Of a DNA stretch of 64,000 nt, positions 1-12,173 are shown in pieces (positions within the stretch are counted from its first letter, which is position 1; the number at the start of each line of letters is the position of its first letter). The notes below the pieces were generated by a model, which made no database searches, was not told the origin of the DNA, and saw nothing but the letters and a program-made list of their open reading frames with translations. This DNA is from Ampelocalamus luodianensis. Lineage: Eukaryota; Streptophyta; Magnoliopsida; Poales; Poaceae. A program made the position numbers and the translations under genes. Where the stretch lies: the NCBI GenBank assembly GCA_036346255.1, contig CM070625.1, forward strand, positions 21,537,488 to 21,601,487, written 5' to 3'.

Positions 1-350
1 ATTGGGTGTAGCTTGCGAGCACGGTAATAGTGCTCACTCTTGCTGAATAACTTTTATTCAGGAGAAGATTTCTTCCCCGACGGTGAGGACCAGGACGTTT
101 AGGCCTTCGACTCCAGACGATTGCCTGTGGCGAATTGTGTGGCTCACATTTATTACTATGCTTCTGCAATGTTATTTGCTATTTGCTTATCAGACTCAGC
201 TGTATTAAACATTTGATTATTTAATGTTATTTAAGTTTCCATGATATGATTGTGATATCAATTTTGTGAGACTGTGTACACTGGAAATCCTGGACTGGTG
301 TATGAACACAGAGAATTCGGGATCCTTCGTTTCCGGGTTCGATAGAAAGT
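1..350. repeat. possible 3' part of a gypsy-type LTR
   Basis: The stretch has the feel of the downstream half of a grass Ty3/gypsy LTR: a mixed-composition opening, a T-rich middle, then a C/G-rich close with 'TTTCCGGGTTCGATA' near 338-352. Solo LTR 18112-21287 ends in the comparable 'CCGGGTCCGACA'. No partner LTR, target duplication or left boundary is visible because the element runs off the window edge. The assignment rests on resemblance only. Confidence 0.3.
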
Positions 351-2079
351 GTGCAGCATGGTTAGTTGGTTACCAGACAGGCAGCGAACGTAGCAGGGAA
401 GCCCACTGCACACTACAAAATAAAAAAGCAATCATTTTATTTTTGACAGGAAACTGCTATTGCTCTCTGTAACAACAAACATGTCGATGATGTGAACTAA
501 ACAAAAGTTACAGAAGACTGGCTGTTGTTCTTTAGTTCTGGAAATCAGAAAATGAATGGCTATGAGCAAACATTGCAGTGCACTTTGAATAAATCAATTC
601 AATTCTTTATTTGACATACTAAAAAACCTTTTAAAACACCATCAATATCAGAACCGAGAAATAACATGTAGAGCAACCAACAGTAGGAAATGGCTATAGA
701 TTGGTTATACATTAAAGGAAAGCATAATACAAGACATAACCTGAAACATCCGTAGTTCGCCTTATCATTTTGCTACGGTAAGCTCCACAAAAACAATTAG
801 ACATGAGCGTTGAAATCCCTACTCATAGAATGTGGAAACAGAGAAATTCCAAATGAAATCCAAAATGCATGCATGCAAAAAAGGGCAAAATATATATGTT
901 CAAGTAACCTAGTGAATCGATGCATGAGGTATTGATGAGAAAGAAAAGAAGAGTCATGTGACCCAAAAATACCTAAATGCAAAAATACGGGGTTTTTTTT
1001 TAAAAAAAATGGTATGTTATCTATTGTCGTACCGTGCCTGCATCTTTGAGAGTTACTTGATTGCATTGTCTTTTCTGCTCTCATGATTTTGTCTATTTTC
1101 GCATAGGAATTCCTTAAAGCGATTATCAGAATTTTAGCAAACCTAAAATTCTGTTGTTCTGCCTTCTTCCCAAATTCTTTCGAGCCTTTTCTTGTTACCT
1201 GCTTTCCCCTTTGGCTTAGTCCTGGCTAGCCTGGTTCTGGTCTAGTTCGACTAGCTCATGTGCATTCTTTTTCTTCCTATTTGCCCAGCCATGCCAGTGT
1301 CGTGTCATTGCTCCTTCTCCACTGTTCCTTCCTGTTAACGAATATGACTCTGTGCATGCATGCTCACATGCAGTGCACTTCCTTAGGATACTCGGTCCTA
1401 CAGGCGCGCATGTATGTAAGCGCTAACGCCTCCCAGTTGGCTCGGCCAAATTCTACCGCTTTCGCCCACCTCTCTCTCTCTCTCGTTCTCTTGTATACAC
1501 GTTGTGCTATCGTATGTTTATACATACACTGAGCCATATAGGGTTGAGCACCCATTGTGCTTTTACTCTCCTTTATTTCACACTTTCGACCAGTTCCTGG
1601 CCGAACTTTGTTCAGCCAGGACAACTCCTTCGGTCATAAGACCAGTGACAGCTGCATCCCCCTCTCAGTGTGCTAACCAATTTCAGTCAAGCAGTCATCA
1701 ATAGCCATCACCCAAGCTGTCATTCCGCTACCCTGTGTTGCCCATAACGTCAACTGCTCCAACCACTCCTCCTCGTCTATTGCACCAGGGTGCATGCACA
1801 TATTTACTCCCAACCCCTGAATGCCTTCCTTTACCATTCCAGTGTTAGCCTCACTTTCATCCTCCCATAGGTGAACTCGAGCTCTAGTTGGGCACAAGCG
1901 CTGCCTCGGCTGAGCGCTGCCACATCACCACCATCGCCATTAACACCTATCGGTGAGGCTACTCCCATGTTGTGTGCATTCGCTCACACCTGTGCCTAAG
2001 GTGGCGTTTCCCCTCAACTAACCCTACTCCTCAACTCACAGGAACTGCCTTGGATGCTGTTCTTATTCCCCTCCGTCGA
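351..2079. other. no gene recognised
   Basis: Mixed-composition DNA with only short, unconvincing open frames on both strands. There is a CT microsatellite near 1470-1490. I see no conserved protein motif, RNA gene or clear repeat boundary. Confidence 0.5.
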
Positions 2080-3330
2080 GGACACTTCAAGACCTCTCTG
2101 AAGGACCATCTATCAGCTCCCCCGAAGATCACCCTCCTGTCCTCAAGTTACTTGCAGCACAGAGCTTCTCGCATAGTTATGGCCAACGTCGCCAGCCCAG
2201 CTCCGTACTGGTAAGTTCCTAGTGGCCAGATGCTCCTCCTGGTTCAAACTACCATGTTTTTCTTTAGAAATTCTTTGATTCTTTCTACCACTACTTTCTC
2301 CAGGACCTCTCTTAGTCATAACGCCCACACGACCTCCCTTGGTCGTAACACTCCCATGAACTCCTCTTTTGCAAAGATCACCCTCATTGGCCACGGCCTC
2401 ACAGTCTACAAAGACCACCCATCTAGCCGCGCCCTCCCCTCTTTTGGACCATCCGATCAGACAGGACGACCCAATTGAGAAATGAGGTTCGAACGTTCAC
2501 CTCATTTTGGACCATCCGATCAAAATTAGATGGACCGATTGAGATGAGAGGCTCGAATGGTCCGAACGTTCATCTCATTTTGAACCGCCCAATCAAAGTC
2601 GAACGGCTCCGCTTCGCTGCACCTTACCTCTTTGACTCCAGGATCTCCTCAGCAAGATCACCCCCTTGGTCTCTTTGCAAAGACCACCCTCTTGGTCTTT
2701 TTACAAATGCCACCCTCTTGATCCAAACCTCCCATTCTACAAAGATCACCCTCTTGGTCTTTTTGCAAATGCCACCCTCTTGATCGTGACCTCCCGCTTT
2801 ACAAAGACCACCCTCTGGGTCATGATCTCCCATTTTACAAAGACCACTCTCTTGGTTGTGACCTCCCGTTTTACAAAGACCATCCTCTCGGTCATGACCT
2901 CCCATTTTGCAAAGACCACTCTCTTGGTCGTAACACTCTCACAACCTCCTCCGGTCATAGCGCCTTTTGCGACCTCCCCTCACCGTGACACTCACACGAC
3001 CTCCCCCTGATCCCAGTACTTCCAAGACCTTCCTCTGATCACAGTACCTCAAGGACCTTCCTTAGTTCTGATGCTTCCAAGACCTCCCACAGCTCACGGT
3101 GATTCGGGACCTAGCTAGGTCAACAGTACCTTCACGACCTCCCTTGGTCATAGTGTACCTCGACCTCCCACAGCTCTGATGATTCGGGATCTGCGCGAGT
3201 CAATAGTACCTTCGCTACCTCCCCAAGTCACGATGCGTCCGGGACCTCTCCATGTCCACGAGTTTCCCACAACCTCCCGATCATAGTGCACCCACGACCT
3301 CCCAGTCAACGATACCTCCACGACCTTGGC
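2080..3330. repeat. degenerate minisatellite, 'CAAAGACCACCCTCTTGGTC' family
   Basis: Tandem imperfect units of roughly 45-50 bp follow one another most clearly from about 2640 to 2950. Each contains 'TTTACAAAGACCACCCTCT' or a variant, then 'GGTCATGACCTCCC' or a variant. Looser relatives ('ACCTCCC...GGTCA') extend the family from about 2080 to 3330. Because units are nearly phased, open frames run through on both strands with repetitive peptides such as TSRFTKTTLLV. These look like repeat by-products, not proteins. The origin is unknown; the units could derive from a TE subterminal region. Confidence 0.75.
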
Positions 3331-3339
3331 GGCATAATG

Positions 3340-4605
3340 GATGGATGATGAATAAATGGGGAGAGTAGATGGTCATTAAAGAAATGAAAAGAGTAAGCGA
3401 ATGATGAAGAAATGAGGTGGTGAGTGGATGAATCAATGAGCACGAGCTTCGTTTTATACGCACGATCGCGCGAGTGTCGGAGAGAAGAAACCCATAGAGC
3501 CGTTGCTTCTCTATGCTTGTTACATCAAATTTATGTCATGTCTCGCGTCTTTGCCTGTTGCTTCTTGGTGCTCGCGGCTTGCCCGTTGTCTCTCGCCATC
3601 TCACGAGACTTGCCCGTTGCCTATCTTTTTCCGGGATTCCATGGAGCTATCTCTTTCAATCTGAAAAAAGCAAAAGTTTTAGTCCTCGGTACTCACCAAC
3701 AACAAGATTCCCTCTCTTCTTTATTCCCCTCCCCCTTTCTCTCTCTCTCTCTCTCTCTTTTCTGGAGTCTTCCCGGTTGGCTCGGTTCCATCGCCATTCC
3801 AATTCGCCCCCAGGCGGCCAGGCCCCATCGCCTCCCCCTTCCTAGTGCTTCTACCGAGCGCCTCGCCCCCCATCGCCTTGTGCCTCGCCCCATCACGGCC
3901 TCCCCCTCCGGTGCTTCTCCGGCGCCTCTAGCTTCCCCATCGCCTCACCCCATCGTCGGCCCGGTCTTCTTCTTCTACCGAGCGCCTCCGACTCTGGTAC
4001 TCCATGGTGGCCTAGCGTCGCCGCTGCCGCCAGCTCCCTCGTGGCTACCCGTGCTCCTCCCCGAACCGGTCCGACGCGCACGCGCCTGTGCGCCACCCTC
4101 TACCAGTGGCGTGGCCTTGGCGCCCGACCCCTGCCCTGCCACGCGCGCCCGGCCTCAAATGGTGCCTCGTGGTCGGTCGGCCTGCCATCTTGGTCCCAGC
4201 GGTGGGAGCGAGAGGTGTGGCGAGCGGCAAGCGGCGGGGCGAGAGAGGAGTGTCTTGCCGGTGTGGGAGGCTCCCCGACACCCCGCGCCCCTGGCGCTCG
4301 CGTGGTCGCGGCTCTCCCTGGTGCTCACGCGGTCACGCCTCTCCGGCTCTCCCTGGCGAAGCTCCTCGAGGCGGCGTCGAGGTGTGCCGCGTCTGCATTG
4401 TGCCGCCGTGCGAGCCGGCCCGACCACGGCGCGCGCCCGGGCGTCTTTGTCTGCGCCCATCGTCTTTGTCTTTCGGGCTTGGCACATCGCTCGTCTTGCG
4501 TGCGGCTCGGCCCACCATGTGGCGTGCCTGGGCTGTGCTTGGGCCCTGCCGAGCCGGCTAGGCCTCGGGCTGGCACGGAATAGCCCGGCCCGACTCCCAT
4601 CTCTA
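3340..4605. other. GC-rich low-complexity region ending in a hAT-like terminus
   Basis: From about 3740 the DNA is strongly C/G-rich and open in several frames at once on both strands, with Pro/Arg/Ala/Ser-rich translations and no recognisable domain. The right edge (about 4490-4605) reads as 'GGCTCGGCCCACC...CCCGACTCCCATCTCTA'. Its reverse complement starts TAGAGATGGGAGTCGGGC, matching the terminus of the hAT element at 27309-28299 (TAGAGCTGGGAGTCAGGC). So at least the right end belongs to that non-autonomous family. I could not find a matching left terminus or 8-bp duplication. Confidence 0.45.
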
Positions 4606-5287
4606 AGCATGGCTTGTTATACATGCCGGCGATGCCGCCACACCACTCAGGGTGCATTCTTGTTTCCTTTTCCCCATGGTATGACTGTTGACATATTTTT
4701 ATCAAAGCCTGATCTCGTACTTCCTCCTGAGGTCATCGGTCACCCGGATGTCATGCATTCGGGCCTTCTCCATCTCCTAGTCCATGTGCCTCTGTATGTT
4801 CTCAGACCACTGCTTTCCTTCCTCCATCTGTCGCTTGGCTGCGGTGGCTCTATCGACGAAATAACCAATAGTGTGAGTCCATATCTCCTTGACGATCGCA
4901 GTGATAGGGAGGCACCACACACCTTTGAGGACGCTATTGTACACCTCAGACATATTGGTCATCATAATCCCGTACCTCGCACCATCTGTTTCATAGAGAA
5001 GGGATCATTTCTCCAATTCAGGAGAGTGGCGATGAATCTACTCTAAGAAACTTATGGCACTGCTGGGTTGCTTTCCCTCCAGTACCTCCGGAGTGGACTC
5101 CCTTGCATGCATCGTAGTCCAGTGTTCTAGGTCTCTCTAGATGGACTCAAACTTCCACCTCTAGTTCTGTAGACACAATGCCTTGAACGTCTTCACAACT
5201 TCCTGACTGCGAAATCGTGTGAACAAGTTAGATGCAAGATGCCTCATGCACCACCTGGATTGCACATCGTTCCATTGGTGAGGGGGT

Positions 5288-6764
5288 TGTAGGACCAAGG
5301 ATAACCGACTAGAGGGGGGGTGAATAGGAGGTTTTTAAACTTTTAAACAAATTAACGAGATAAGCTAATTAATAACTTAGTCTAAACAAATTATACTTCT
5401 AGCTAAGCAATACAAGCACAAAGATCAAGCTAGAAATATAAATGCGGAAGAGTAAAGACTAGGAATAACCACAATGAGACAACGATGTTTTCCGTGGTAT
5501 CGAAGACTTGCGGTCTTCACTAGTCCACGTTGAGGAGCTTGAACCAATCAAGCCGACTCCACGTATTAAGCCTTTCTCGATCACTATTGGTTGTTCTTCC
5601 TCCACTCGGAGATGGTGAACACCAAACCACTCACAATATGGGCACCGGGCCTCTTCACAATCTTCTTGAAGAGATCACTGCAATCACCGCCAAGCCGTCT
5701 AGGAGTTCGGCAAAACTCCAAGAGTAACAAACCAAGACCTTCGCAGCGACACTCAAGTGCAATAGGATCAACTAGAATGATGAATGCACTTTGAATGAGC
5801 TCAACAACCTCTTAAAGAGTGAACAAATGAATTTGAGGAGTTGAATGAATGCACAAGGCTCTAAGGATGTTAAATGTGGTCTAGCACTCTGTCCTTGGCG
5901 GTGGGGAGTATTTATACCCCAACAAAAATTATAGCCGTTGGAGAAAAAACTCACTTTTCAACGGCGGTACTACCGCCAAATGCCGGCGGTACTACGCACT
6001 TTTCCAACCACTTGACCAGCGGCTATAACGAGGCATTAAATGTCGACATAGCCGTTTTATTTTGCGAGCGGTACTACCGCCAACTAACGGCGGTATTACG
6101 CGAGCGGTCATACCGCAAAGTGAGTCTTGGTACTACCATTTTCAAGAGAGACAAAAGAGTGCGTATTGGAAAACACATACCGCCAAGTAACGATCGGAAT
6201 AACGGCGTGCGGTACTTCCGCTTATCAATTGTGGTACTACGCATTTCGGTCATCTTGCATGAACACTTGCGGTACTACCGCGTTGAGGATTTGGCACGAA
6301 ACCGAGAAGGTCTCTCTGTAAAAACATACCGCCATTACAAGTCGGTCATACCGCGAGCGGTAGTACCGCTGGTTCAATCTTGGTACTACCGATTGTCTGC
6401 CAAGATGGTATTTGCAAATATAAAGCAAACCGGATGCATGCATGATCCTAGATTGATCCATAAGGCAAAAGAACATGCTATCAAGCTACTAGTCATGATC
6501 CCTCTTAATAGTACGGTATTTAACCTATAATCCGGTCTTCCAATCATAATTGCTAAGACCGGTAAAAGGTAAAAGATTTCTAATCTACTTGTACCTTGAC
6601 TTTGATCCAATTTGATCTGCACGACATCCTTTATCATGTAGCTTCACGATCATTCTTACCATTTGGACTTAATCTTACAAATATTCAACAAACACATTAG
6701 TCCAATTATCACATATTATCATAAATTACTAAAACCAATTTTTAAAGGGCCTAGATGCTTTTCA
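5288..6764. mobile_element. solo LTR (1477 bp) inside the MULE transposase
   Basis: The insertion starts TGTAGGACCAAGG and ends GATGCTTTTCA, so it has the TG...CA ends of an LTR. It is flanked by a perfect 5-bp target duplication GGGGT (5283-5287 and 6765-6769). The MULE coding frame resumes on both sides, which fixes the borders. The start carries 'GACTAGAGGGGGGGTGAATAGG', nearly the same as the start of solo LTR 38140-40115. No internal retrotransposon genes or second LTR are present, so a recombined solo LTR is the simplest reading. Confidence 0.88.
5950..6390. repeat. cluster of CGGTACTACCG palindromes in the solo LTR
   Basis: About ten copies or near copies of a short palindrome, GCGGTACTACCGC, occur here (for example near 5963, 6070, 6270 and 6355). 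They mix with half-sites such as CGGTATTACGC and CGGTCATACCGC. The motif is not seen in the flanking MULE. Confidence 0.8.
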
Positions 6765-8439
6765 GGGGTTCCGTCCCATGCTGCATGGTGTTGATGGCCG
6801 CCAACAACCAGTATTGTGGTCTGTGATAAGGCATACATTGCGCCTGTCTCCCACCACTAGCCTCTTCACGTCACTAGGAACCACAACCAACTAGATGTGT
6901 TCTCGCTCTCCACAATTGCAAATGCTACCGGGAGAAGTTGGTCATTCGCATCGACCGCCACCGCGGTAAGAATGGTGCACTTGTATCTCTCCGTGAGGAA
7001 AGTACCATCTATCGTGAGCACAAGACGACAAAACTTAAAGCCCCGAACGGCCTAGGTGAAAGCCCAGAACACCTGATCCAGTATGAAGCAGTTGGGCCCT
7101 CCGTCAGCATCCTCACTCTCAAGCTTGTTTATACACGTGTCGGGGTTTAATTCGATAATCTGGTCAAGCAATCTCGGCACAAGGTTGTACGCCTCTTCGT
7201 ATGTCCCGTACATAGACTTGATGACCTTCTGCTTGGCTCGTTGGGCCTTACTATGGTATTGGATAACCAACAGTTGGTGACTTTCGACATCGACATCTTG
7301 GGGAGCGAATCGTCCATCGCAACTAGATGCGATGAGGCTTGCAACATATCACGGAAGTTACATTCGATGCTACGCGGGCTCGCTAAGCTCACAAGTATGA
7401 TCAACCAACGCCTTGACCCCGAAGACCGAGCCGCAGATCTTTGCTCGTTGAGCGCTAACCTTGCCAGGGTAGCCTTCCACTACGTACTTCACTGCGTAAT
7501 GTCCTGGGTTGGACTGGTGCACTCGGTACACACGGTTGATGGACAAGACGTACCGTGCTATAGCTTGTTGCACGGCTGTCTTGCTAGGGAAGTGCTGCCC
7601 AACTAAGAGGGTGTCAGCATCAAACCCCCACTGGGAGCCTTCTTCTTGCAACAGTATGAGCGAACGAACCGAGATATCACCAAGTCTCGATGCCACGTAA
7701 GGCACCACCGATGACACAATTCCCCTGGTTGGACTACTAGATCTTTGCTCGTCCTCATCGCTACCATCTGAGCCTGAGCCGGCGTCCTCATCGGACTCCA
7801 AACCGAGAGGCTAGTCTGGTAGATACTCATGGAAGTCAATGCGGGCCGACCACCACAATTTCGCCCCCTCATTTCACACAAAATTATGCATGGGTCTTCC
7901 CTCCGAGACAACACATTCCATGTTACCGTCTTCAAGCTCAGGCTGCGCTTGTCCGCTTGTAGAGGCCCTAACATCATTAAGGTTTTCTAGCGCCCTGCGT
8001 ACGAAATCCATGTACACTATCGCCCCGGTAAATGGCCACATCGAGCTAGGAGGCAATCTGCATGTACTGGCTCCATACTACGCTTCCAGTCACCTTGACA
8101 AGCTCCCACACGACATTCGTGCAGGTGATTCCCTTGATCACAAGTTTCTTCGTCGTTGCTTCTGTGACGAACTCCCTCCGGATGCAGCTTCGAAGCTCGT
8201 GAATATTCATCGCATCGAGCCCCTCCGCCTAGACCACCTTGTACTGGTATCTCGATAGGTCCAACCCATCGGGTCCAGCCCGTACGAGATCATTGCCATA
8301 AAACACTACCAAGTCTTCCATGTTTGAACTTACCTAAAGACACAACAACCCCATTCGTGATACGCGATGTGACAAACAATGATGACAAATTGCATCCAAG
8401 TGATCGATTACATATGTGTAATTAAATACAAATACTTAA

Positions 8440-8965
8440 TTAATTACCAGCAATTTGAGTACTCCTCCGAAAATTAATTACGAGTAATTCATTACTACCG
8501 TGCGTATCACTATTGAACATGTTCATTACCACTTAATAACTTACGACTATCTATTTTGCACTAAATTACTTATGCCTAACTAAATGCTAGTAAATAGATT
8601 ACGACTGATTAATTACCACTAAATAAATTTTGAGTAGTTAATTTCCACTAATAACTACGACTACTTATTTACCACTAAACTAACTACGACTAATTAATCA
8701 CCACTAAACTAACTAATTATGACTGATTAATTACCACTAAATGAATTACGAGTAGCGCAAACCACAAATTTAATATGCCGTACTGATAACCACTAAACTA
8801 ATTACGACTAATTAATTATGACTAAACTAATTAATTATCACAAAACTAACTAATTATGACTATTTAATTACCACTAAACTAACTAATTATGACTAAATAA
8901 TTACCACTAAACTATTTAATTACGACTAGCTGGCTAAGACTGATTAACTATGACTACGGTAATAA
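8440..8965. repeat. A/T-rich degenerate tandem array upstream of the MULE gene
   Basis: Repeated 'TAATTACCACTAAACTAACTA' / 'TTACGACTAATTAATTA' blocks of about 20-30 bp run through this stretch. It lies between the transposase ATG (8321) and the TATA box (9167-9174), so it is leader or subterminal DNA of the MULE. Confidence 0.7.
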
Positions 8966-9166
8966 CGACAAAAGCATCTGACAAATTACTTGCCCTTCGG
9001 AGGGAAAGCGATAAAAAAGGACGAACGACGAGCAATGAGAAGTAAGCAAATGCTTAATCTTCAAAAAAAATTAATTATGTTACATTCTCTAAGTTCTCAG
9101 CGATGAGCGCCAGAACGAGAAACGAAACACAATTGAGATAAGCGATGAGTGACTGCGAGACTTCGG

Positions 9167-9174
9167 TATTTATA
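9167..9174 (-). promoter_or_regulatory. TATA box for the MULE transposase
   Basis: On the minus strand the sequence reads GGCTATAAATACC, a strong plant TATA box. It points towards the transposase ATG about 850 bp downstream. The array at 8440-8965 would lie in the 5' leader or a leader intron. No transcription start can be proved from sequence alone. Confidence 0.5.
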
Positions 9175-9199
9175 GCCAAGCGAAAGAAGAGCCGCTACG

Positions 9200-9700
9200 T
9201 TGGCGTCGGGAATTCCGGATGCGTTGTCTACACGTAGCACTACGGGTAAGGGGGACAGCCGCAACGGGGCGACAAATGTGCGGAGGAGGGAGAACGGGCG
9301 GTGGGAAAGGTGGCCACCGCACGATGGTTGTGCGGATCCTCCTCTGAACGAACGACAGGTGGACTGGATACCCGTGGTTTTTTTATTCTCTGGAGAACCG
9401 GACCAGTGTTTTCGGGATTTTTTAGGCTATTCCATGGACCACCGCACGGTGGCCGTGTAGGAGGGGGAAGGAGAGGGCTGGCGGGAGGGGAGGGTCGTGT
9501 GTGCGGGAGGGGGAGGGGATGGTGCGTGGCGGGTGCGGGCGGCCACCGCACGTCGGCTGTGCGGGAGGTGCCGGCACCGCAAGGTGGCTGTGCGGGAGGG
9601 GCCACCGCATGGTGGCCATGTGGGAGGAGGGCACGTGGCGGCAGAGGAGGACGTGTCGCATGGTCACCGTGCGGCAGGGCGCTATTTTGCAAAAAAAAAA
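9200..9700. repeat. GC-rich block with repeated CCGCACGGTGGCCGTGCGG palindromes
   Basis: At least six copies of a CCGCACGGTGG-CYGTGCGG hairpin occur (near 9314, 9438, 9540, 9572, 9601 and 9655), several followed by GAGGG or CAGGG. Related copies occur at 42510-42620 and near 43085. The block ends in a poly-A run at 9690-9703. Open frames here are low-complexity. It may be one end of the MULE to its left or a separate non-autonomous element. Confidence 0.6.
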
Positions 9701-10472
9701 AAAGCGGTGATAGTCCTTCTTGTAAATACGGGCGGAAATCGCCATGTCGACAAAAATTCTATGCTTCCCTACCAAGTATGAGGCAGTATAATTCTCTTGT
9801 AGTTAAAATTGTATTTTTGCATGATTCTTCGAAGGGCAGTTAAGATCAAACTCTAATGAGCAATATTCTCTCCTTTCACCGCCACCGAGTTGCAACCAGC
9901 AACCCTAACCCCATCGCAAACATGTTGAGCTGCGCAATATTCCATTGGCTGGTAAAATAATCGCACAAACTTTGAATCAAATCAGCCGCATATTAAAGAT
10001 TTAGTTCTGCGTGATGAATTGGGTGAGGATTTGCATGCTAATCTAGTTATGCGGCTTGTTTCATTCAAAAACTTGAGATCGACATGAACAAATTAAGTGA
10101 TGGAGGTCGGCCACGATCGATATCGCGATGAGGTTCCAATGGCGCCGAGATCGGCCGCCGACGCCAGAAAGTTCATTCGATGGAAGCTTTAATTGGTGAA
10201 TGCTACTGGGAACTTATTAGTTTAGGTTAATTAACTCATTCGTATCCATAATACTCTTCAGAAAATAATTTAGAATTAGGAAAATATTGTCTATATTACC
10301 CCTTGAAAGGCCATGATTAGATCTGATCTATACTTCTAGCAACTAAGATAGTAAAATGCACCGTAAAAATTCTTTAATATGAACCATTAGATAAGAAAGA
10401 ATAAACGGTCCATATTGAATCGAGTGTACGGTACAGGAGCTCAATCTTCAATATTAGCTTCTAAATTAGTTG
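9701..10472. other. no gene recognised
   Basis: A/T-rich mixed DNA between the GC-rich repeat block and the F-box fragment. It has no conserved frame, RNA gene or clear repeat boundary. Confidence 0.5.
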
Positions 10473-10943
10473 TTACCATGAAACTCTCCCATCCAGCATC
10501 CAGCAGGGTGTGTACGGAAAAGACGCTTCGATGTATTGGATCATATCATATTGTGGGAAGAAGTTACCCAAGTATTGAATCTTCGAGCTTTTTAAATGAT
10601 AGGCCACTCCTCTCTCTAATGATTCATCAAATAAGATAATTTCTCTGAAAGGACGAAATCCAAGGAAAGAAATATTTATATGGAAGCGCTTTTGAATCAT
10701 ATCCTTGGAGTTGAGAACATTATCATCGTTGGAGTCCCATTCGAATTCCCCTTCCACTAATGCTTCGCTGTCATAATCTTCATTGTATTTAACATCTTGG
10801 TGTTTCCGAGAACAGAAATCGTGCCTAACATTCCGTAAGGTCCAGGGTCCATTACTGTATTTATCATAGTTCCAGCGTGTCAGCTCGAGGTTTCTACAAT
10901 GCTTCAACACCCACTCCATATGGCCACACGATTCGTTAAGGAT
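10473..10943 (-). pseudogene. F-box-associated C-terminal fragment
   Basis: The minus strand encodes ILNESCGHMEWVLKH, then NYDKYSNGPWTL, an acidic EFEWDSNDDNVLN stretch, FLGFRPFREIILFDESLERG, and YHLKSSKIQYLGNFFPQYD with YIEASFPYTPCW near the end. This order matches, from memory, the C-terminal half of a large rice family of F-box proteins, where it packs behind an N-terminal F-box. An in-frame TAG (10944-10946) lies immediately upstream, and no F-box sequence is seen further up. It therefore looks like a truncated copy and is unlikely to act in an SCF ligase. Confidence 0.6.
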
Positions 10944-10946
10944 CTA

Positions 10947-11457
10947 AACCTGAAGTTGGCACCGATCATGAACTAATGTTGAATAAACTCCCTTCTCTGA
11001 TTTTTCCAGATAAAATTTTTGGATATTTTCACGCTCCACTACCTATGGGTGGTTTAATTACTCGGTACTTGTCATTTGACAAAGATATTATGCAAAAATC
11101 AAATCATTGAAACACATGTTAATGAATCGTATAATTGAATAATCTTTTTTGTAAAAAAAAATCAAAATCAAAATAACGATGCTTAAGTGTGAGCAGCCAC
11201 CTCGTAACAAAATTATTTTGTCAATGCACATAAAGTGCTACTCGCCTAGACGGCATAGCGCTGCTGGCCTCGTTCAGCCAACCGCATGTCACTGACAGTC
11301 TCGGCAGCCTTCTCTTCCCGAACAAAGGACCTCTCCTCCCATAGTCCTATCGTTGATGAGAAGACGTGCAGGATGCACGGTGACGGGGCCATTCTATTGC
11401 GGGTCTAATTTGACGTCGTAGTGCACGTAAGCAAAGCAGGAAATTACAAACAACTCA
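10947..11457. other. no gene recognised
   Basis: Mixed DNA between the F-box fragment and a MITE candidate. No conserved frame or repeat boundary is seen. Confidence 0.5.
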
Positions 11458-11575
11458 GGACTTGTTTGGAAAGTCTATTCCCAATTGGGATTTATATGGA
11501 TAGATCAAGAATTTAAACTAAAATCCCGATTTATCTATAGGATAAGAAAGAATTTTAGCCCAACCAAACAACTCC
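11458..11575. mobile_element. possible short Tourist-like MITE
   Basis: About 118 bp are bounded by GGACTTGTTTGG and CCAAACAACTCC, an imperfect inverted pair typical of PIF/Harbinger-derived MITEs. Flanking trinucleotides are TCA and TTA, so the expected TWA duplication is only approximate. Confidence 0.45.
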
Positions 11576-11630
11576 TTATGGTGCGGCGACAAGGTAGGAT
11601 CGAACACGATGTACTCACCGTCCATGAACC

Positions 11631-12165
11631 TAGGGGTGGAAACGGATCGAATAGTCTCGAATACGAATACGAATCCATATATTTAAAACAAATACGAATA
11701 CAAATACGAATTCGAGCATTCTCGAATACGAATACAAATCGAATGTTGTAATGAATTCGAATTCAAACAGAATATGTAGTTAATTAAGTCGAATACGAAT
11801 ATCCTACAACTTTTACGACAAATATCGGTAGAACACCAAACAACCATAGATTCGGCACCGAATCAAGACCCCGTCGAAACAGAAATGCTCCGGAAAAAAA
11901 ACGGATAGTATTCGTATATGGGAAAAAATGGATAGTATTTATATTTGTTTTTTCCTAGATACGAATAACACCGAATACGGATACTACCCGTTTTCCCGGA
12001 TAGTAACCAGATACGAATAACACCGAATACGGATACAGATGCTATCCGTTTTTCCCGAATGGTACACGTTTTTTATTCAAATGTATATTTTACTTACCAC
12101 ATTTACGTTTTCTCGAATACGGACATCGGATAAAATGGATTAGCTTTTGCCGATTCTCATCCCTA
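11631..12165. mobile_element. non-autonomous hAT element (535 bp)
   Basis: The element begins TAGGGGTGGAAACGG and ends CCGATTCTCATCCCTA, which are imperfect inverted ends. A perfect 8-bp target duplication, CATGAACC, flanks it at 11623-11630 and 12166-12173. Inside are many copies of CGAATACGAATA and inverted GATACGAATAACACCGAATACGG units. No transposase frame is present. Confidence 0.9.
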
Positions 12166-12173
12166 CATGAACC

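Larger units (their letters stand above)
4702..8321 (-). pseudogene. MuDR-type MULE transposase, decayed and split by an LTR
   Basis: Read on the minus strand from an ATG at 8321 (MEDLVVFYGND...), the translation gives an N-terminal MULE region. An acidic linker follows (SDEDAGSGSDGSDEDE, near 7780-7740), then a MuDR DNA-binding/plant transposase domain (FPSKTAVQQAIARYVL and VKYVVEGYPGKV, about 7600-7450). Next comes a transposase core (LTIDGTFLTERYKCTIL..., about 7000-6950, and WNDVQSRWCMRHLASNLF, about 5270-5215), and then a C-terminal segment ending in a stop at 4702-4704. The usual C-terminal CxC...H SWIM finger is not seen. There are in-frame stops (one about 30 codons in) and frame changes. 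A solo LTR (5288-6764) interrupts the core just before the WNDVQ block. The gene is dead as written. Family assignment is firm; exon limits are not. Confidence 0.85.

Noticed and set aside
2640..2950. CRISPR-like repeat array
   Set aside because: Repeats are contiguous and degenerate without unique spacers, and the genome is that of a plant. It is a minisatellite.
3424..5046. 540-codon plus-strand open frame
   Set aside because: It spans GC-rich low-complexity DNA and then runs antisense through the end of the MULE transposase. Composition is Pro/Arg/Ser-rich with no domain, so it is a by-product of base composition.
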